Origin: Paraburkholderia franconis
GTDB lineage: Bacteria; Pseudomonadota; Gammaproteobacteria; Burkholderiales; Burkholderiaceae
DNA length: 64,000 nt
Assembly: GCF_009362735.1 (NCBI RefSeq)
Contig: NZ_WHNP01000004.1
Location: forward strand, 248,001 to 312,000
Reading direction: 5' to 3'
Below the pieces are notes generated by a model, which was not told the DNA's origin, did no database searches, and saw only the letters and a program-made list of their open reading frames with translations. Each line of letters starts with the position of its first letter. Position 1 is the stretch's first letter. Both the position numbers and the translations under genes were made by a program. Below, in pieces: positions 1-8,640 of the stretch.

Positions 1-551
1 CTGCGTAATGCAGGTTCTGGCCTTTTTCATTATTGAGCGTGCTCGTGAGTGGCTTTTGGACGCGTGACTCATGACGCCGGATTGCATAGACGTCGACGGG
101 ACGAGGATTGCCGAAATCGAATCGGGACTGTCGATCGAAAAGGAAAAAGAAAAACTCGGCAGCGGTGAAAGATGGTGGCTCGCGTCAACTATGCTTTCAA
201 AACTATACATCGCCATCGCACGAAGCCGCCGATGAGGAATTCAAAGTCGACACTTGTAAAGATTCGTTGAGGTCGCGCCGCTCATCCGTCGCGCGACACG
301 CAGAGAATTGACCTTTGACTGGTTTATCTCCGTCCTGCATAGAACGGTTAGCCGGCTGCCCAACGCCGATGCAAGCAATTTGACATTCTCGCTAGACCCT
401 ACGCGAATCGGATTTTTTCTTAATGCTCTCGTTGAACGCCGCGCCTAGCACCAAAACGAAAGGCGTCCGTCTTTTCGTGTAATGGATGAACTCTAGCCAT
501 ATATGACATGTCCATGGCATAGTGCCGGTATCTTCAATCAGGAGTTTCAAT
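1..551. other. Leading stretch without a confident gene
   Basis: No convincing complete gene is visible before the H-NS gene. A short open frame at 2-67 on the plus strand ends at TGA and could be the last residues of a gene that begins outside the window, but nothing identifies it. An imperfect hairpin formed by ACGAAA-type arms lies near 454-476, with no T-run, so it is not an obvious terminator. The stretch is more AT-rich than the gene-dense parts of the window, as is common upstream of H-NS family genes. Confidence 0.4.
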
Positions 552-1127
552 ATGGCTACACTCGAAGCACTTCAGGCAAAGATACAAAAACTTCAGGAGC
601 AGGCCGATGCCATCGCTTCTCAAAAGTCGGCGGCGGCCCTCGAAAGCATTCGCTCATTGATGGTCAAGCACAATCTGACGACGGCCGATATCGATGCGCA
701 TCTCGGCCATAGAAAGCGTGGCCGTCCTTCGCTGAAGTCGGCAGGTGTGCAGACAAAAGGTGAAGCCAGGTATCGCGATCCCAAAACGGGCGCGACCTGG
801 ACGGGTCACGGCCGCGCGCCGGCCTGGATTGCAGGTGCGAAGGATCGCAACAAGTACCTCGTTTCCGGCGCGGCGAGCCAGGTTACGACGAGCGTGCCCG
901 CCGGGAGCGCGAAGAGCAACGGTCAGCCTAAAGGACCGCAGCCCGCCAAATATCGTCACCCGGAGACGGGCGCGACCTGGAGCGGCCGTGGTCCTGCGCC
1001 CGCATGGCTGGCAGCGGAAAAAGACCGTAACAAGTTTCTGATTGGAGGTGCAAAGGCCACGGGAATGAATGGCGTTGCACGGAAAAAGTTAGCAGCCAAG
1101 AAGGCTGCGAGAAAATCACGCGCTTAA
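552..1127 (+). CDS. H-NS family nucleoid protein with duplicated DNA-binding domain
   Basis: Nucleoid-associated, AT-rich-DNA-binding silencer of about 191 residues. The N-terminal 50 residues form the usual helical oligomerisation segment (MATLEALQAKIQKLQEQAD). After a basic linker (HRKRGRPS) the DNA-binding module occurs twice, near residues 70-100 and 135-165. Each copy has a YR(D/H)P-TGATW-G-G-APAW core followed by KDRNK. Typical beta-proteobacterial members (BpH3/Bv3F type) are about 100 residues with one such module, so this is a double-headed variant. The tail is very Lys/Ala/Arg-rich. I chose ATG 552 because AGGAG sits 8 bases upstream; an in-frame ATG at 522 has no ribosome site. The gene stands alone at the edge of an accessory region. 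Inferred: it silences horizontally acquired DNA, perhaps with higher affinity or bridging capacity than a single-domain form. Confidence 0.9.
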   Translation: MATLEALQAKIQKLQEQADAIASQKSAAALESIRSLMVKHNLTTADIDAHLGHRKRGRPSLKSAGVQTKGEARYRDPKTGATWTGHGRAPAWIAGAKDRNKYLVSGAASQVTTSVPAGSAKSNGQPKGPQPAKYRHPETGATWSGRGPAPAWLAAEKDRNKFLIGGAKATGMNGVARKKLAAKKAARKSRA

Positions 1128-1474
1128 AAGTCAATGGGAGGGTGGGGCACTGCGCTGCCTCGCCCGAACGCCACGCACGGCGGCGGACTAAAAGATCGTC
1201 GTCGTGCCGGTTCTTTTCGCTATCGCAGAGAACTTTCGTCAATGCGATCTGAGCGAGCGAATGCGCAATGGGTTGTCGGGCCCTGCGAAATCTGGAAGTT
1301 CATCTCTCGACACTCCCCTGTCATTTCCACCTAGGCACCCTGAAAAGGCTGCTTTCAGGTGAAAGTACTACAGATCGAATCGCGACGAGTTTGCGCGGAT
1401 CGACGGTTGATGCCGTCGGCGTCGCGCGCGCCGGTGTTGCTTTTTCTGCGCGCGACGCCGCTTTCGAGCGGGAT
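1128..1474. other. Intergenic stretch with one hairpin
   Basis: No gene is supported here. A perfect 7-bp hairpin, CCTGAAA/TTTCAGG, lies at 1339-1359 without a T-run. It is followed directly by GAAAGTACT at 1361, a 9-mer that recurs at 1965, 7997 and 9337. Confidence 0.4.
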
Positions 1475-1735
1475 CTAATGAAAGTCGCGCGTCTCCAGTT
1501 CCACCGACTGTCCCCCATTTCTCTGTAGCACACGGCGGGCGGCCGCTTCAATCGCCTTCCTGTTACCCTCGAACGCCGCGATCAGATCGTGGGACGACGT
1601 GCCCGTATTGCCGAAGTGGTCGTTGAGGGCGTCGATTGATACGCTGCACCATACCTCCTTTCCTTCGACGTTCGCTTCGAATGCGACTCGCGATGCGGCT
1701 ACGACGTGCCGGCGGCTGGTGAATTCGATGGTCAT
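1475..1735 (-). CDS. DUF1488 family small protein
   Basis: Protein of 86 residues of unknown function. It matches the DUF1488 pattern: a beta-rich start (TIEFTSRRHVVAAS, then VAFEANVEGKEVWCSVS), a DALNDHFG motif, a helical AAFEGNRKAIEAAARRVL segment and a final VELETRDF strand. Start chosen at 1735 because GGAG precedes it by about 7 bases; a longer frame reaching 1861 has no ribosome site and an atypical N-terminus. A second relative is encoded at 9559-9828, sharing C-S-(V/I), DAL--HF, L--AF and R-I-A-A-R positions. Members of this family are common in Burkholderia and other proteobacteria, with no role that I know of. No operon partner is evident; the LysR gene upstream is on the same strand but 236 bases away. 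Confidence 0.7.
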   Translation of the reverse strand: MTIEFTSRRHVVAASRVAFEANVEGKEVWCSVSIDALNDHFGNTGTSSHDLIAAFEGNRKAIEAAARRVLQRNGGQSVELETRDFH

Positions 1736-1971
1736 TTGATTTCTCCGTGAGTGCCAGGTCTGATACACGAACGTCGGCCAGCGCGGTTTTTCGGGCGATT
1801 TTTCCTTTGCCCGGGGCCAGGTGGTCCGGTCTGGGGCGTTCGCTTCGGTGCTGTGCAGCAAGGAACGATCCAGTCCGCTTCGAACATGCCCAGCGGAATG
1901 GCGGGCGGTGTCGAGCGTCGGTATCGTTCTCCAATGATAGGTCGCGGGGCGAATAAAAGCCCGGGAAAGTA

Positions 1972-2847
1972 CTAGGTCGTCTTGCCCGTCATCTGCTCGA
2001 TCAGCTTTTTCGTCGCGGGCGAATGCTCGTATTTTCGGAAGACGGCGGCGACCTCTGACATGACCGGCTCGCCCGCAAGCGTCTTGAAGACGACGTTTGG
2101 CAAACTGACGACCCGGGTCAGCACATTGGGCACGATGGCCACGCCAGCGCCCACGGAGACCTGTGTCAACACGGCGAGCAGCGTGCCTGGCGCACTCACG
2201 ATACGAGGATTGAAGCGGCCGCGCCGCGCGATTTCCCGCGTGCCGAGATCCTGTTCGGGCACGACGAAGGTTTCGCCCGCCAGCGCGCGCGCCTTGATCG
2301 GACCCGCTGCTGCCGCCAGCGGATGCTCGGCGGGCAGCGCCGCGCAGAACGCATCGCGTGCCAGCACGTGCGCGCGTAGCGAGGACGGCAGCTCGACGGG
2401 CATGCGCACGAACGCGACGTCGACGCGTCCTTCCTCCAGCAACGCGGGAAGCTCGCCCATCGGATGTTCGGTTGCCTGCACGAGGACGCCCGGCCGCGAT
2501 TTGCGGAACGCGCGTATCTGTTTCTGCAGGATGCCCGAAAACGCAGCCGAGCCGACATAGCCGATATGGATTCGCCCCACCTCGCCGCGTCCGGCGCGCT
2601 TTCCGACATTCAGCGTGCGTTCGAACTGCGCGAGGGTCTCGCGCGCTTCGGCGAGAAACACTTCTCCGGCAGGCGTGAGCGCGACCGTGCGTTTGGTGCG
2701 GCGAAACAGCTGCGCCTGCAGCGTGCGCTCCAGTTCCTGGATCTGCACGGTCAGCGTGGGCGGCGCAATGCCGAGGGTTTCGGCGGCCTGTGCAAAATGC
2801 AGCTGCTCCGCGACAGCGATGAAATAACGCAGATGCCTGAGTTCCAT
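1972..2847 (-). CDS. LysR family transcriptional regulator
   Basis: LysR-type regulator of 291 residues, the usual family length. The N-terminal winged helix-turn-helix is clear (MELRHLRYFIAVAEQLHFAQ, then AAETLGIAPPTLTVQIQELE), followed by the inducer-binding fold from about residue 92 (IHIGYVGSAAF). It is divergent from the DHA2-type efflux gene at 2971 with 123 bases between the starts, the classic arrangement for a LysR protein controlling the neighbouring transporter. A GTCT-N13-AGAC dyad at 2875-2895 lies in that gap. Inferred: it activates the efflux pump in response to a small effector and represses its own gene. The effector cannot be read from the sequence. Confidence 0.92.
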   Translation of the reverse strand: MELRHLRYFIAVAEQLHFAQAAETLGIAPPTLTVQIQELERTLQAQLFRRTKRTVALTPAGEVFLAEARETLAQFERTLNVGKRAGRGEVGRIHIGYVGSAAFSGILQKQIRAFRKSRPGVLVQATEHPMGELPALLEEGRVDVAFVRMPVELPSSLRAHVLARDAFCAALPAEHPLAAAAGPIKARALAGETFVVPEQDLGTREIARRGRFNPRIVSAPGTLLAVLTQVSVGAGVAIVPNVLTRVVSLPNVVFKTLAGEPVMSEVAAVFRKYEHSPATKKLIEQMTGKTT

Positions 2848-2874
2848 GACGCGTACCGGCGAGTATTAGTTTGT

Positions 2875-2895
2875 GTCTAATTATATTGAACAGAC
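2875..2895. promoter_or_regulatory. Candidate LysR operator between divergent genes
   Basis: An AT-rich dyad, GTCT-N13-AGAC, lies between the LysR gene and the MFS gene. LysR boxes are loosely T-N11-A dyads in this position. The AT-rich centre (AATTATATTG) stands out in an otherwise GC-rich sequence. The assignment rests on position and symmetry only. Confidence 0.4.
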
Positions 2896-2970
2896 GCGGG
2901 AATGAACGGAATAGAAATAACTGGTGAAATACGGGCTTAATTGTCCGTCATCTTTTCGTAAACCAGGCCC

Positions 2971-4491
2971 ATGAGTTCAATCACCGCTACCCGTTCGGCC
3001 TCTCGCGGCACGCCGCTGCTTCTCATTGCGTCGATGGGGTGTGCGATGACCGTGCTCGACACGAATGTTGTCGGCATCGTTCTGCCTACCATTGCGCGCG
3101 ATCTCAATGCATCGTTTGCCGATATCGAATGGGTGATCAGCGCTTACGTGCTGTGTTTCGCCGCGCTGTTGCTGCCCGCCGGCTCGCTTGCGGACCGCTT
3201 CGGGCGCAAGCGCGTGTTCCTCGCGGGCATCGCGCTTTTCGCGCTCGCTTCATTCGCATGCGGCGTCGCGCCGAGCGCGCCGCTGTTATATATCGCGCGA
3301 GCCGCGCAAGGCGTGGGCGCGGCGTTCCTGCTCGCGCCCGCGCTCGCGATCATCGGCCATGCGTTTCATGACGAGCGCGAACGCGCGCGTGCGTGGGCCG
3401 TCTGGGGCGGCATCATGGGGCTGACGATGGTCCTTTCGCCGCTGATCGGCGGTGTCGTCAGCGCGTATCTGGGCTGGCGCTGGGCGTTCACGATCAATGT
3501 GCCGATCTGCGCGCTGCTGGCCACAGGCGTCGTCAAGATCGTTGACGAGTCGCGCGACCCGACGCCGCGTTCGCTCGATCTGCCGGGCATTGCGCTCTTT
3601 GCGGCAGCGATGTTCTCGTTGACGTGGGCTCTGATTCTGGGCCCCGAATATGGATGGTTCAGTACGGCCGCCATGTCGCGCGCGTGTGCCGGTGTCGCGC
3701 TGTTTGCTGCTTTCGCGCTGGTCGAGAGCCGTCGCGTGCATCCCATGCTCGACCTCGCCCTGTTCCGTTCGTGGCCCTTCGTGGGTGCGATCGTGGCGAT
3801 GTTCTCGTATGCGTCGTCGGCGCAGGTGATGGCCTCGCTTTTGCCGCTGTTCCTGCAAAATGCGCGAGGCGAAAGCGCGCTCAGCGCGGGGGCCGGCATG
3901 TTGCCTTTCGCGCTGGCGATGCTGTTGCTGCCGCAACTTGGGCGCAAACTCGCGGCATATATGGATTCACGGCAGATTCTGACGCTCGGCCTCGCAGTGG
4001 TCGCATGCGGCAATCTCGCGATGATGCTTGCTGCGCGCCGCGCAGACCATGCATGGCTGATCGCCGCGATGGCGCTGCTCGGCAGCGGTGGGGGACTGCT
4101 GAACGGCGAAACGCAGAAGGCGATCATGGGCACGGTCCCGCGAGAACGTGCGGGCATGGCGTCCGGCATCAGCACGACATCGCGCTTCACTGGCATTCTT
4201 CTGGGCTTTTCCGGACTCGGCGCCGTGCTGGCCGAGGGTGTGCGTTCGGCATTGACCGCGCAGATGTCTCACGTGCAAGTGCCTTCTGTGCCGGGCTTCG
4301 CCGAGCGTGTGATGGCGGGCGACTTCGTGCGCGCATTCACGCTGTATCCGCCTGAACTGACGGAAACGCTGACCCACATTGCGCGTTCGAGCTACGGCGA
4401 GGGCTTCTCGCAAGCATTCGGCGCGGCTGCGCTGGTCGCGGCCGTTTCGGCATTCGTGGTCTATCTGTCGATGAGAAGCAGCAAACGTTGA
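2971..4491 (+). CDS. DHA2 family MFS drug-efflux transporter (EmrB/QacA type)
   Basis: Inner-membrane proton antiporter of 506 residues with the 14-helix layout of the DHA2 family. Seen: motif D1 near residues 30-45 (LDTNVVGIVLPTIARDL), motif A in GSLADRFGRKRVF (about 73-85), and a motif C-like LSPLIGGVVSAYLGWRW (about 155-171). The terminal helix ends in a short basic tail. Known: these pumps export lipophilic or cationic toxic compounds. The membrane-fusion partner typical of EmrAB is not adjacent, so this one may act alone, as QacA-type pumps do. It is transcribed away from the LysR gene at 1972-2847, which probably controls it. The MocR-type gene starts 69 bases after its stop on the same strand and may be co-transcribed. 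Substrate unknown. Confidence 0.9.
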   Translation: MSSITATRSASRGTPLLLIASMGCAMTVLDTNVVGIVLPTIARDLNASFADIEWVISAYVLCFAALLLPAGSLADRFGRKRVFLAGIALFALASFACGVAPSAPLLYIARAAQGVGAAFLLAPALAIIGHAFHDERERARAWAVWGGIMGLTMVLSPLIGGVVSAYLGWRWAFTINVPICALLATGVVKIVDESRDPTPRSLDLPGIALFAAAMFSLTWALILGPEYGWFSTAAMSRACAGVALFAAFALVESRRVHPMLDLALFRSWPFVGAIVAMFSYASSAQVMASLLPLFLQNARGESALSAGAGMLPFALAMLLLPQLGRKLAAYMDSRQILTLGLAVVACGNLAMMLAARRADHAWLIAAMALLGSGGGLLNGETQKAIMGTVPRERAGMASGISTTSRFTGILLGFSGLGAVLAEGVRSALTAQMSHVQVPSVPGFAERVMAGDFVRAFTLYPPELTETLTHIARSSYGEGFSQAFGAAALVAAVSAFVVYLSMRSSKR

Positions 4492-4560
4492 TTGCGCAGT
4501 GCTGTACCGATTAGTATAAAAGGCTCTAGACAAAGAGCGCCTTGCAACGCGCATCATTCG

Positions 4561-5979
4561 ATGACTCGGTACGAATCACTCGCCAATACGATGGCGGCGG
4601 AAATCCGCTCGGGCAGTCTCGCCGTAGGCACGCGGATGCCGTCGTTGCGACAGGTCATCGCGCAGCACGGCGTCAGTCAGTCGACGGCCTTTCGCGCTTA
4701 CTATCTATTGGAAGAGTGGGGGCTGATTCGCGCGCAGGAGCGTTCCGGCTATTACGTCGCGCGCGGCGCGGCCGTTCCCGAAAGTCGCGAGGCCACAGCG
4801 AAGCGCGCGCTCGCCGAGTCCGCGAAAGTCGATATCAGCGAACTCGTTTTTAGCGTACTCGAAGCGGCAAGGCATCCGGGTGTCGTGCCACTCGGTTCCG
4901 CGTTTCCTTCGCCCATGCTGTTTCCGTTGCAGCGCCTTGCGAAGTCGCTCGCGCAAACGGCGCGCACGGTGAATCCGTGGAGTACCGTCGTCGATTTGCC
5001 GCCTGGCAACGAAGCATTGCGTCAGCAGATTGCGCTGCGTTATCTGGGCATGGGACTGTCACAGCGGCTCGATGAAATCGTCGTCACCAATGGTGCGCTC
5101 GAAGCGCTGAATCTATGTCTGATGGCCGTGACCCGTCCTGGCGACGTGGTGGCGGTCGAGTCCCCGGGCTTTTACGCCGCGCTACAGGCGATTGAGCGAC
5201 TCGATTTGCGCGCCGTGGAAATTCCCGTCGATTCGCAAACCGGCCTCGATCTGAATGCGCTCGAACAGGCGCTCGACAAGCATCCCATTCGCGCTTGCTG
5301 GTTCATGACGAACTACCAGAACCCGACGGGCGCGACGATGCCGCTCGAAAAAAAGAAGGCGCTAGTCGAACTGCTCGCGCGACATGAAGTGCCGTTGATC
5401 GAAGACGACGTGTATGGCGAACTGCATTTTCAGGCGGACTATCCGTTGCCGGCGATTGCGTTTGATCGAAAAGGGCTTGTCATGCATTGCAGTTCTTTCT
5501 CGAAGACGCTTGCGCCAGGATATCGAATCGGTTGGGCCGCTGCCGGAAAATTTGCGGAAAAAATACAGCGTGCGAAGCTGATGACGACGCTTTCGGCGAG
5601 CATTCCCGTGCAGGCGGGAATCGCCGATTATCTTCAGCATGGCGGATACGACCGGCATTTGCGTAAATTGCGTGCGGCATTGCGCGCGCAACTCGATGCC
5701 ATGAATGTGGCGTTGCGACGTTACATGCCGAAGGGTGTGAAATGGACGTGTCCGTCGGGCGGCTATTTCGTATGGCTCGAATTGCCCGAAACGATCGACG
5801 CGTTGACGCTGCACAGGCACGCGATCGAGCAGGGCGTGAGCATCGCGCCGGGACCAATTTTCTCGGCAGCACGCAGCTTCCGGCATTGCGTGCGCCTCAA
5901 CTTCGGGCATCCATGGAACGCGGATATCGATCGCGCCGTCCGCGTGCTCGGCGAACTCGTTACGCAGGCAGTGAAATAA
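4561..5979 (+). CDS. MocR-type regulator (GntR helix-turn-helix plus aminotransferase domain)
   Basis: PLP-dependent transcription factor of 472 residues. Residues 1-75 are a GntR-type winged helix (TRYESLANTMAAEIRSG, MPSLRQVIAQHGVSQSTAFR). The remainder is a fold-type I aminotransferase domain with the PLP-binding lysine in SSFSKTLAPGYRIGW, about residue 320, and the cofactor-site Asp in EDDVYGEL. Known: MocR proteins use the aminotransferase domain as a PLP or amine sensor rather than as an enzyme, as PdxR and GabR do. ATG 4561 was chosen because it begins the conserved helix-turn-helix; an upstream TTG at 4492 would add an atypical leader. The gene follows the MFS gene by 69 bases. Its target cannot be fixed, since the usual divergent partner gene is absent. 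Confidence 0.9.
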   Translation: MTRYESLANTMAAEIRSGSLAVGTRMPSLRQVIAQHGVSQSTAFRAYYLLEEWGLIRAQERSGYYVARGAAVPESREATAKRALAESAKVDISELVFSVLEAARHPGVVPLGSAFPSPMLFPLQRLAKSLAQTARTVNPWSTVVDLPPGNEALRQQIALRYLGMGLSQRLDEIVVTNGALEALNLCLMAVTRPGDVVAVESPGFYAALQAIERLDLRAVEIPVDSQTGLDLNALEQALDKHPIRACWFMTNYQNPTGATMPLEKKKALVELLARHEVPLIEDDVYGELHFQADYPLPAIAFDRKGLVMHCSSFSKTLAPGYRIGWAAAGKFAEKIQRAKLMTTLSASIPVQAGIADYLQHGGYDRHLRKLRAALRAQLDAMNVALRRYMPKGVKWTCPSGGYFVWLELPETIDALTLHRHAIEQGVSIAPGPIFSAARSFRHCVRLNFGHPWNADIDRAVRVLGELVTQAVK

Positions 5980-6288
5980 GCAGCGTGCGTTTCATTAACA
6001 GACTCCGCGATGGATTCGTCCAGAACCTCTCACGCGTTCGTTGGCGCAGAAGTTCAAGGCGTGATCACTGCTGAGTTGCCAATACCGCTGCGCTACTGAA
6101 ACCGCTTGACATCGTTTCTAGTAGACCCGGCTTCTTCCCTTGAGAACGGACAACAAAGAGTCGTTTTCGGAAAAGATGACTCAGGCTCGCGCCCGCCGGG
6201 TAACGCTTGCTGGCAACTGTCTTCGCGAAGCGCTTCAGGTACACCTATTGCGCGCCTTCACGACACTCACGTTCATAGGAGCTGAACT
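5980..6288. other. Intergenic stretch before PRC-barrel gene
   Basis: About 309 bases without a credible gene. The end near 6272 carries AGGAG, which serves the PRC-barrel gene start at 6289. A TTGACA at about 6107 could be a -35 element, but no good -10 box follows at the right spacing. Confidence 0.4.
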
Positions 6289-6756
6289 ATGGGTTCAATC
6301 AATCCGCAAACGCGCAGAACAAGTGGAGCAGGGATTGTCGGTGGCGGTGTCGGCGAAGGTCCGGGGCCGGAAGTGATGACCGCATCGACGCTCGACGGCA
6401 ACAAGGTGATCTCTTCAGACGGGGAACACGTCGGCAAGATTTCGGACATCATGCTCGATGTGCGCAGCGGACGAATCGCTTATGCGGTGCTCTCCGAAGG
6501 CGGCTTTCTCGGCATGGGCGCAAACCTGCATGCGATTCCGTGGAGCGCGCTCACGCTCGATACCGTGGAGAAGTGCTTCCACGTCGACATTAGCGCGCGG
6601 CGGCTAAAGGACGAACCGGGCTTCGACAAGGATCATTGGCCGTCGATGGCCGATGCAAAATGGGGCGAGTCGCTGCACACGTATTACAACCGCGATCCGT
6701 ACTGGCTCTCGCGCAACGAGTACGTCGACCCCGACGTTCCGCCGACAGCGCATTGA
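6289..6756 (+). CDS. PRC-barrel domain protein
   Basis: Cytoplasmic protein of 155 residues. The PRC-barrel lies at about residues 30-105: TASTLDGNKVISSDGEHVG, then SDIMLDVRSGRIAYAVLSEG and GFLGMGANLHAIPWSAL. The C-terminal 50 residues are acidic and aromatic-rich (WPSMADAKWGESLHTYYNRDP). There is no signal peptide, in contrast to the second PRC-barrel protein at 20650-21051, which has one and shares the (L/V)S-GGFLGMG-(A/V)(I/V)P core. Known: PRC-barrels occur in RimM, reaction-centre H subunit and many stress-linked stand-alone proteins of unknown role. An AGGAG site precedes the ATG by 7 bases. It is convergent with the aldolase gene downstream. Confidence 0.85.
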   Translation: MGSINPQTRRTSGAGIVGGGVGEGPGPEVMTASTLDGNKVISSDGEHVGKISDIMLDVRSGRIAYAVLSEGGFLGMGANLHAIPWSALTLDTVEKCFHVDISARRLKDEPGFDKDHWPSMADAKWGESLHTYYNRDPYWLSRNEYVDPDVPPTAH

Positions 6757-6847
6757 CGCGGCGGCGTATCAGCGCCTGGTGAAGAGGCCGCGCGAGATCG
6801 AAACACAGTGGCACTGCATCCCGCGCGGCTTCCAGAAGGCTTTTCTT

Positions 6848-7744
6848 TTAGACCTTGACCGAGGAAGCCTCGTAAATCTCATCGATGGCTTCCGCGAGTT
6901 TCGCATTGAACTCGTCGTCGCTCATCTGCTTCTTCAGGTCGTTGATCAGCGCACGCGAGAAGCTCGCGATCATGCCGTGATTTTGTGCGAGCTTCTTGCA
7001 CGCTTCCGTGCGGGTATAGCCACCCGAAAGCGCGACGACTCGCGCAACGCGCGGGTGATCGATCAGCGGCTTGTAGAACTCGGCGACATCGGGAATGGTC
7101 AGCTTGAGCATGACCTGCTTATTGGCAGGCAGTGCATCGAGGCCCTTGCTGATTTCATCGCGCAGCGTCTTTTCCGCGCCCGCCTTGTCCGGCGCCTTGA
7201 TCGACACTTCGGGCTCGAGAATCGGCATGAGTCCGCCCGCGTCGATTTGCGCGCCATATTCGAATTGCTGCTTGACGATGGCGGCAATACCCGACGGCGA
7301 ATTCTGCTCGATCACCGAGCGCATCTTGGTGCCGAAAATGCCGAGCTTGTGCGCGCGGTCGAGCAACGCATCGAGCCCGGGAATCGGCTTCATCAGGCGC
7401 ACGCCGTCCTTTTCCGCTTCGAGTCCCTTATCGACTTTCAGAAACGGCACGACGCCGCGGTCTTCCCAGAGAAACGACGGCACGGGTTTGCCTTGCGCCT
7501 GCCCGTCCATTGTGGCCTCAAAGAGAATGGCCGCGATGACTTTTTCGCCGGTGAAGGCGGGGGAGGTGATGATGCGCACACGCATTTCATGCATCAGCTT
7601 GAACATTTCGGCGTCGCCGTTGTAGGCGTCGTCGGGAATGCCGTACTGCCGCAGTGCGCCCGGCGTCGAGCCGCCGCTCTGGTCGAGCGCGGCGATGAAG
7701 CCGTCCTTTTCAGAAACCTGCGTCAACATTTTGTCATTTGCCAC
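6848..7744 (-). CDS. fda: Class I fructose-bisphosphate aldolase
   Basis: Cleaves fructose 1,6-bisphosphate to glyceraldehyde 3-phosphate and dihydroxyacetone phosphate, in either direction, in central carbon metabolism. The 298-residue length matches the bacterial class I (Schiff-base, metal-independent) type known from Staphylococcus, not the DhnA type. Landmarks: ALDQSGGSTPGAL (about 19-31), FLWEDRGVVPFLKVDKGL (91-108), LEPEV (176-180) and VMLKLTIP (211-218), which holds the Schiff-base lysine K214. I chose a GTG start at 7744 because AAGGAGGG lies 8 bases upstream; the frame extends to an ATG at 7822, but that leader is not conserved-looking. Single gene, convergent with the PRC-barrel gene. 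Burkholderiaceae usually also carry a class II enzyme elsewhere, so this may be a condition-specific isozyme. Confidence 0.93.
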   Translation of the reverse strand: MANDKMLTQVSEKDGFIAALDQSGGSTPGALRQYGIPDDAYNGDAEMFKLMHEMRVRIITSPAFTGEKVIAAILFEATMDGQAQGKPVPSFLWEDRGVVPFLKVDKGLEAEKDGVRLMKPIPGLDALLDRAHKLGIFGTKMRSVIEQNSPSGIAAIVKQQFEYGAQIDAGGLMPILEPEVSIKAPDKAGAEKTLRDEISKGLDALPANKQVMLKLTIPDVAEFYKPLIDHPRVARVVALSGGYTRTEACKKLAQNHGMIASFSRALINDLKKQMSDDEFNAKLAEAIDEIYEASSVKV

Positions 7745-8043
7745 GGACGTTCCCTCCTTGAACAACTGATTTGTGGACCATTCGTTTCCGACTCGACAAG
7801 TGTACGGCATTGCAGCGCGCACTCCTATATCGTGCGGATCGGGTCAATTGAACACATAAGCGAGGAATGTTCCAGGCAAAAATGTGTCAGAAAACGCATG
7901 ATCCGGCAGTGTGATTGGCAACACTCGATGTGATCTGCTTCGACACAGCGGCGGTAAGATCGACAAGCCGGTCCTTGCCATCGTGCGAGCGGCAAAGAAA
8001 GTACTTCCTTCATTCGGGGCGCGCGGACCTCGCGCGAATAGCG

Positions 8044-8613
8044 ATGAAAACGCTGGTGCGAGCGATCGCGACTGTGGCATGTGTGGCCGCCGTGCTCGGA
8101 CTCCTGTTCGTTCCGTTGCCGCGCGCTTTTCATCTTTCGACGCGCATTGTCACTGTTGAACTCATCGCGCGGCCCCGTACGGCCGTTTTTGACTATGTAA
8201 CGACTCCTGCGCACTGGCCGGCGTGGCATCCGTCGTCGCTGGCGGTCACGGGCGCAACGGATCATTCGCTTGCCATCGGCGAGCAGACGACGGAAGAGTT
8301 TCGCGTCGCGGGACGACGTGGGCGCGTCGTGTGGACAGTCGTCGAGCGCAACCGGCCGGACAGGTGGACGATCGACGGCGCGATCGAAGGCCGTCCGGCA
8401 GGCACGGTCCGCTATACGCTGACACCCGATGTAAATGGCACAAACGGCGCAAATGGCACACGGTTCGAGCGCACTTTTATCTACCGTTCGCCCACCCTTT
8501 GGTTCGCGTTGCTGGATGCGGTGCTGCTGCGCGCGAAGATCCAGGCGGAATCCGACGAAGCCGTCGAGCGGCTCAAAAATGTGCTTGAACAGCAAGCGGA
8601 GCAGCGTGAGTAG
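8044..8613 (+). CDS. Membrane-anchored SRPBCC (START-like) family protein
   Basis: Protein of 189 residues with one N-terminal hydrophobic segment (about 5-27, AIATVACVAAVLGLLFVPL) and a polyketide cyclase/SRPBCC-type domain. The domain pattern is a first strand plus helix (VELIARPRTAVFDYVTTPAHW), then W-PSSLAVTG, GRVVWTVVERNRPDRW, and a last long helix (LRAKIQAESDEAVERLKNVL). Known: the fold binds hydrophobic ligands; many such bacterial proteins have no assigned ligand. ATG 8044 begins the membrane segment; the frame remains open to 7915, but that part reads as non-coding. A short asparagine/glycine-rich insert (NGTNGANGT) reflects an imperfect 12-base duplication at about 8434-8460. No operon partner is seen. 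Confidence 0.75.
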   Translation: MKTLVRAIATVACVAAVLGLLFVPLPRAFHLSTRIVTVELIARPRTAVFDYVTTPAHWPAWHPSSLAVTGATDHSLAIGEQTTEEFRVAGRRGRVVWTVVERNRPDRWTIDGAIEGRPAGTVRYTLTPDVNGTNGANGTRFERTFIYRSPTLWFALLDAVLLRAKIQAESDEAVERLKNVLEQQAEQRE

Positions 8614-8640
8614 CAGGCGTTCAGGTCGGGTCGACCGAAC

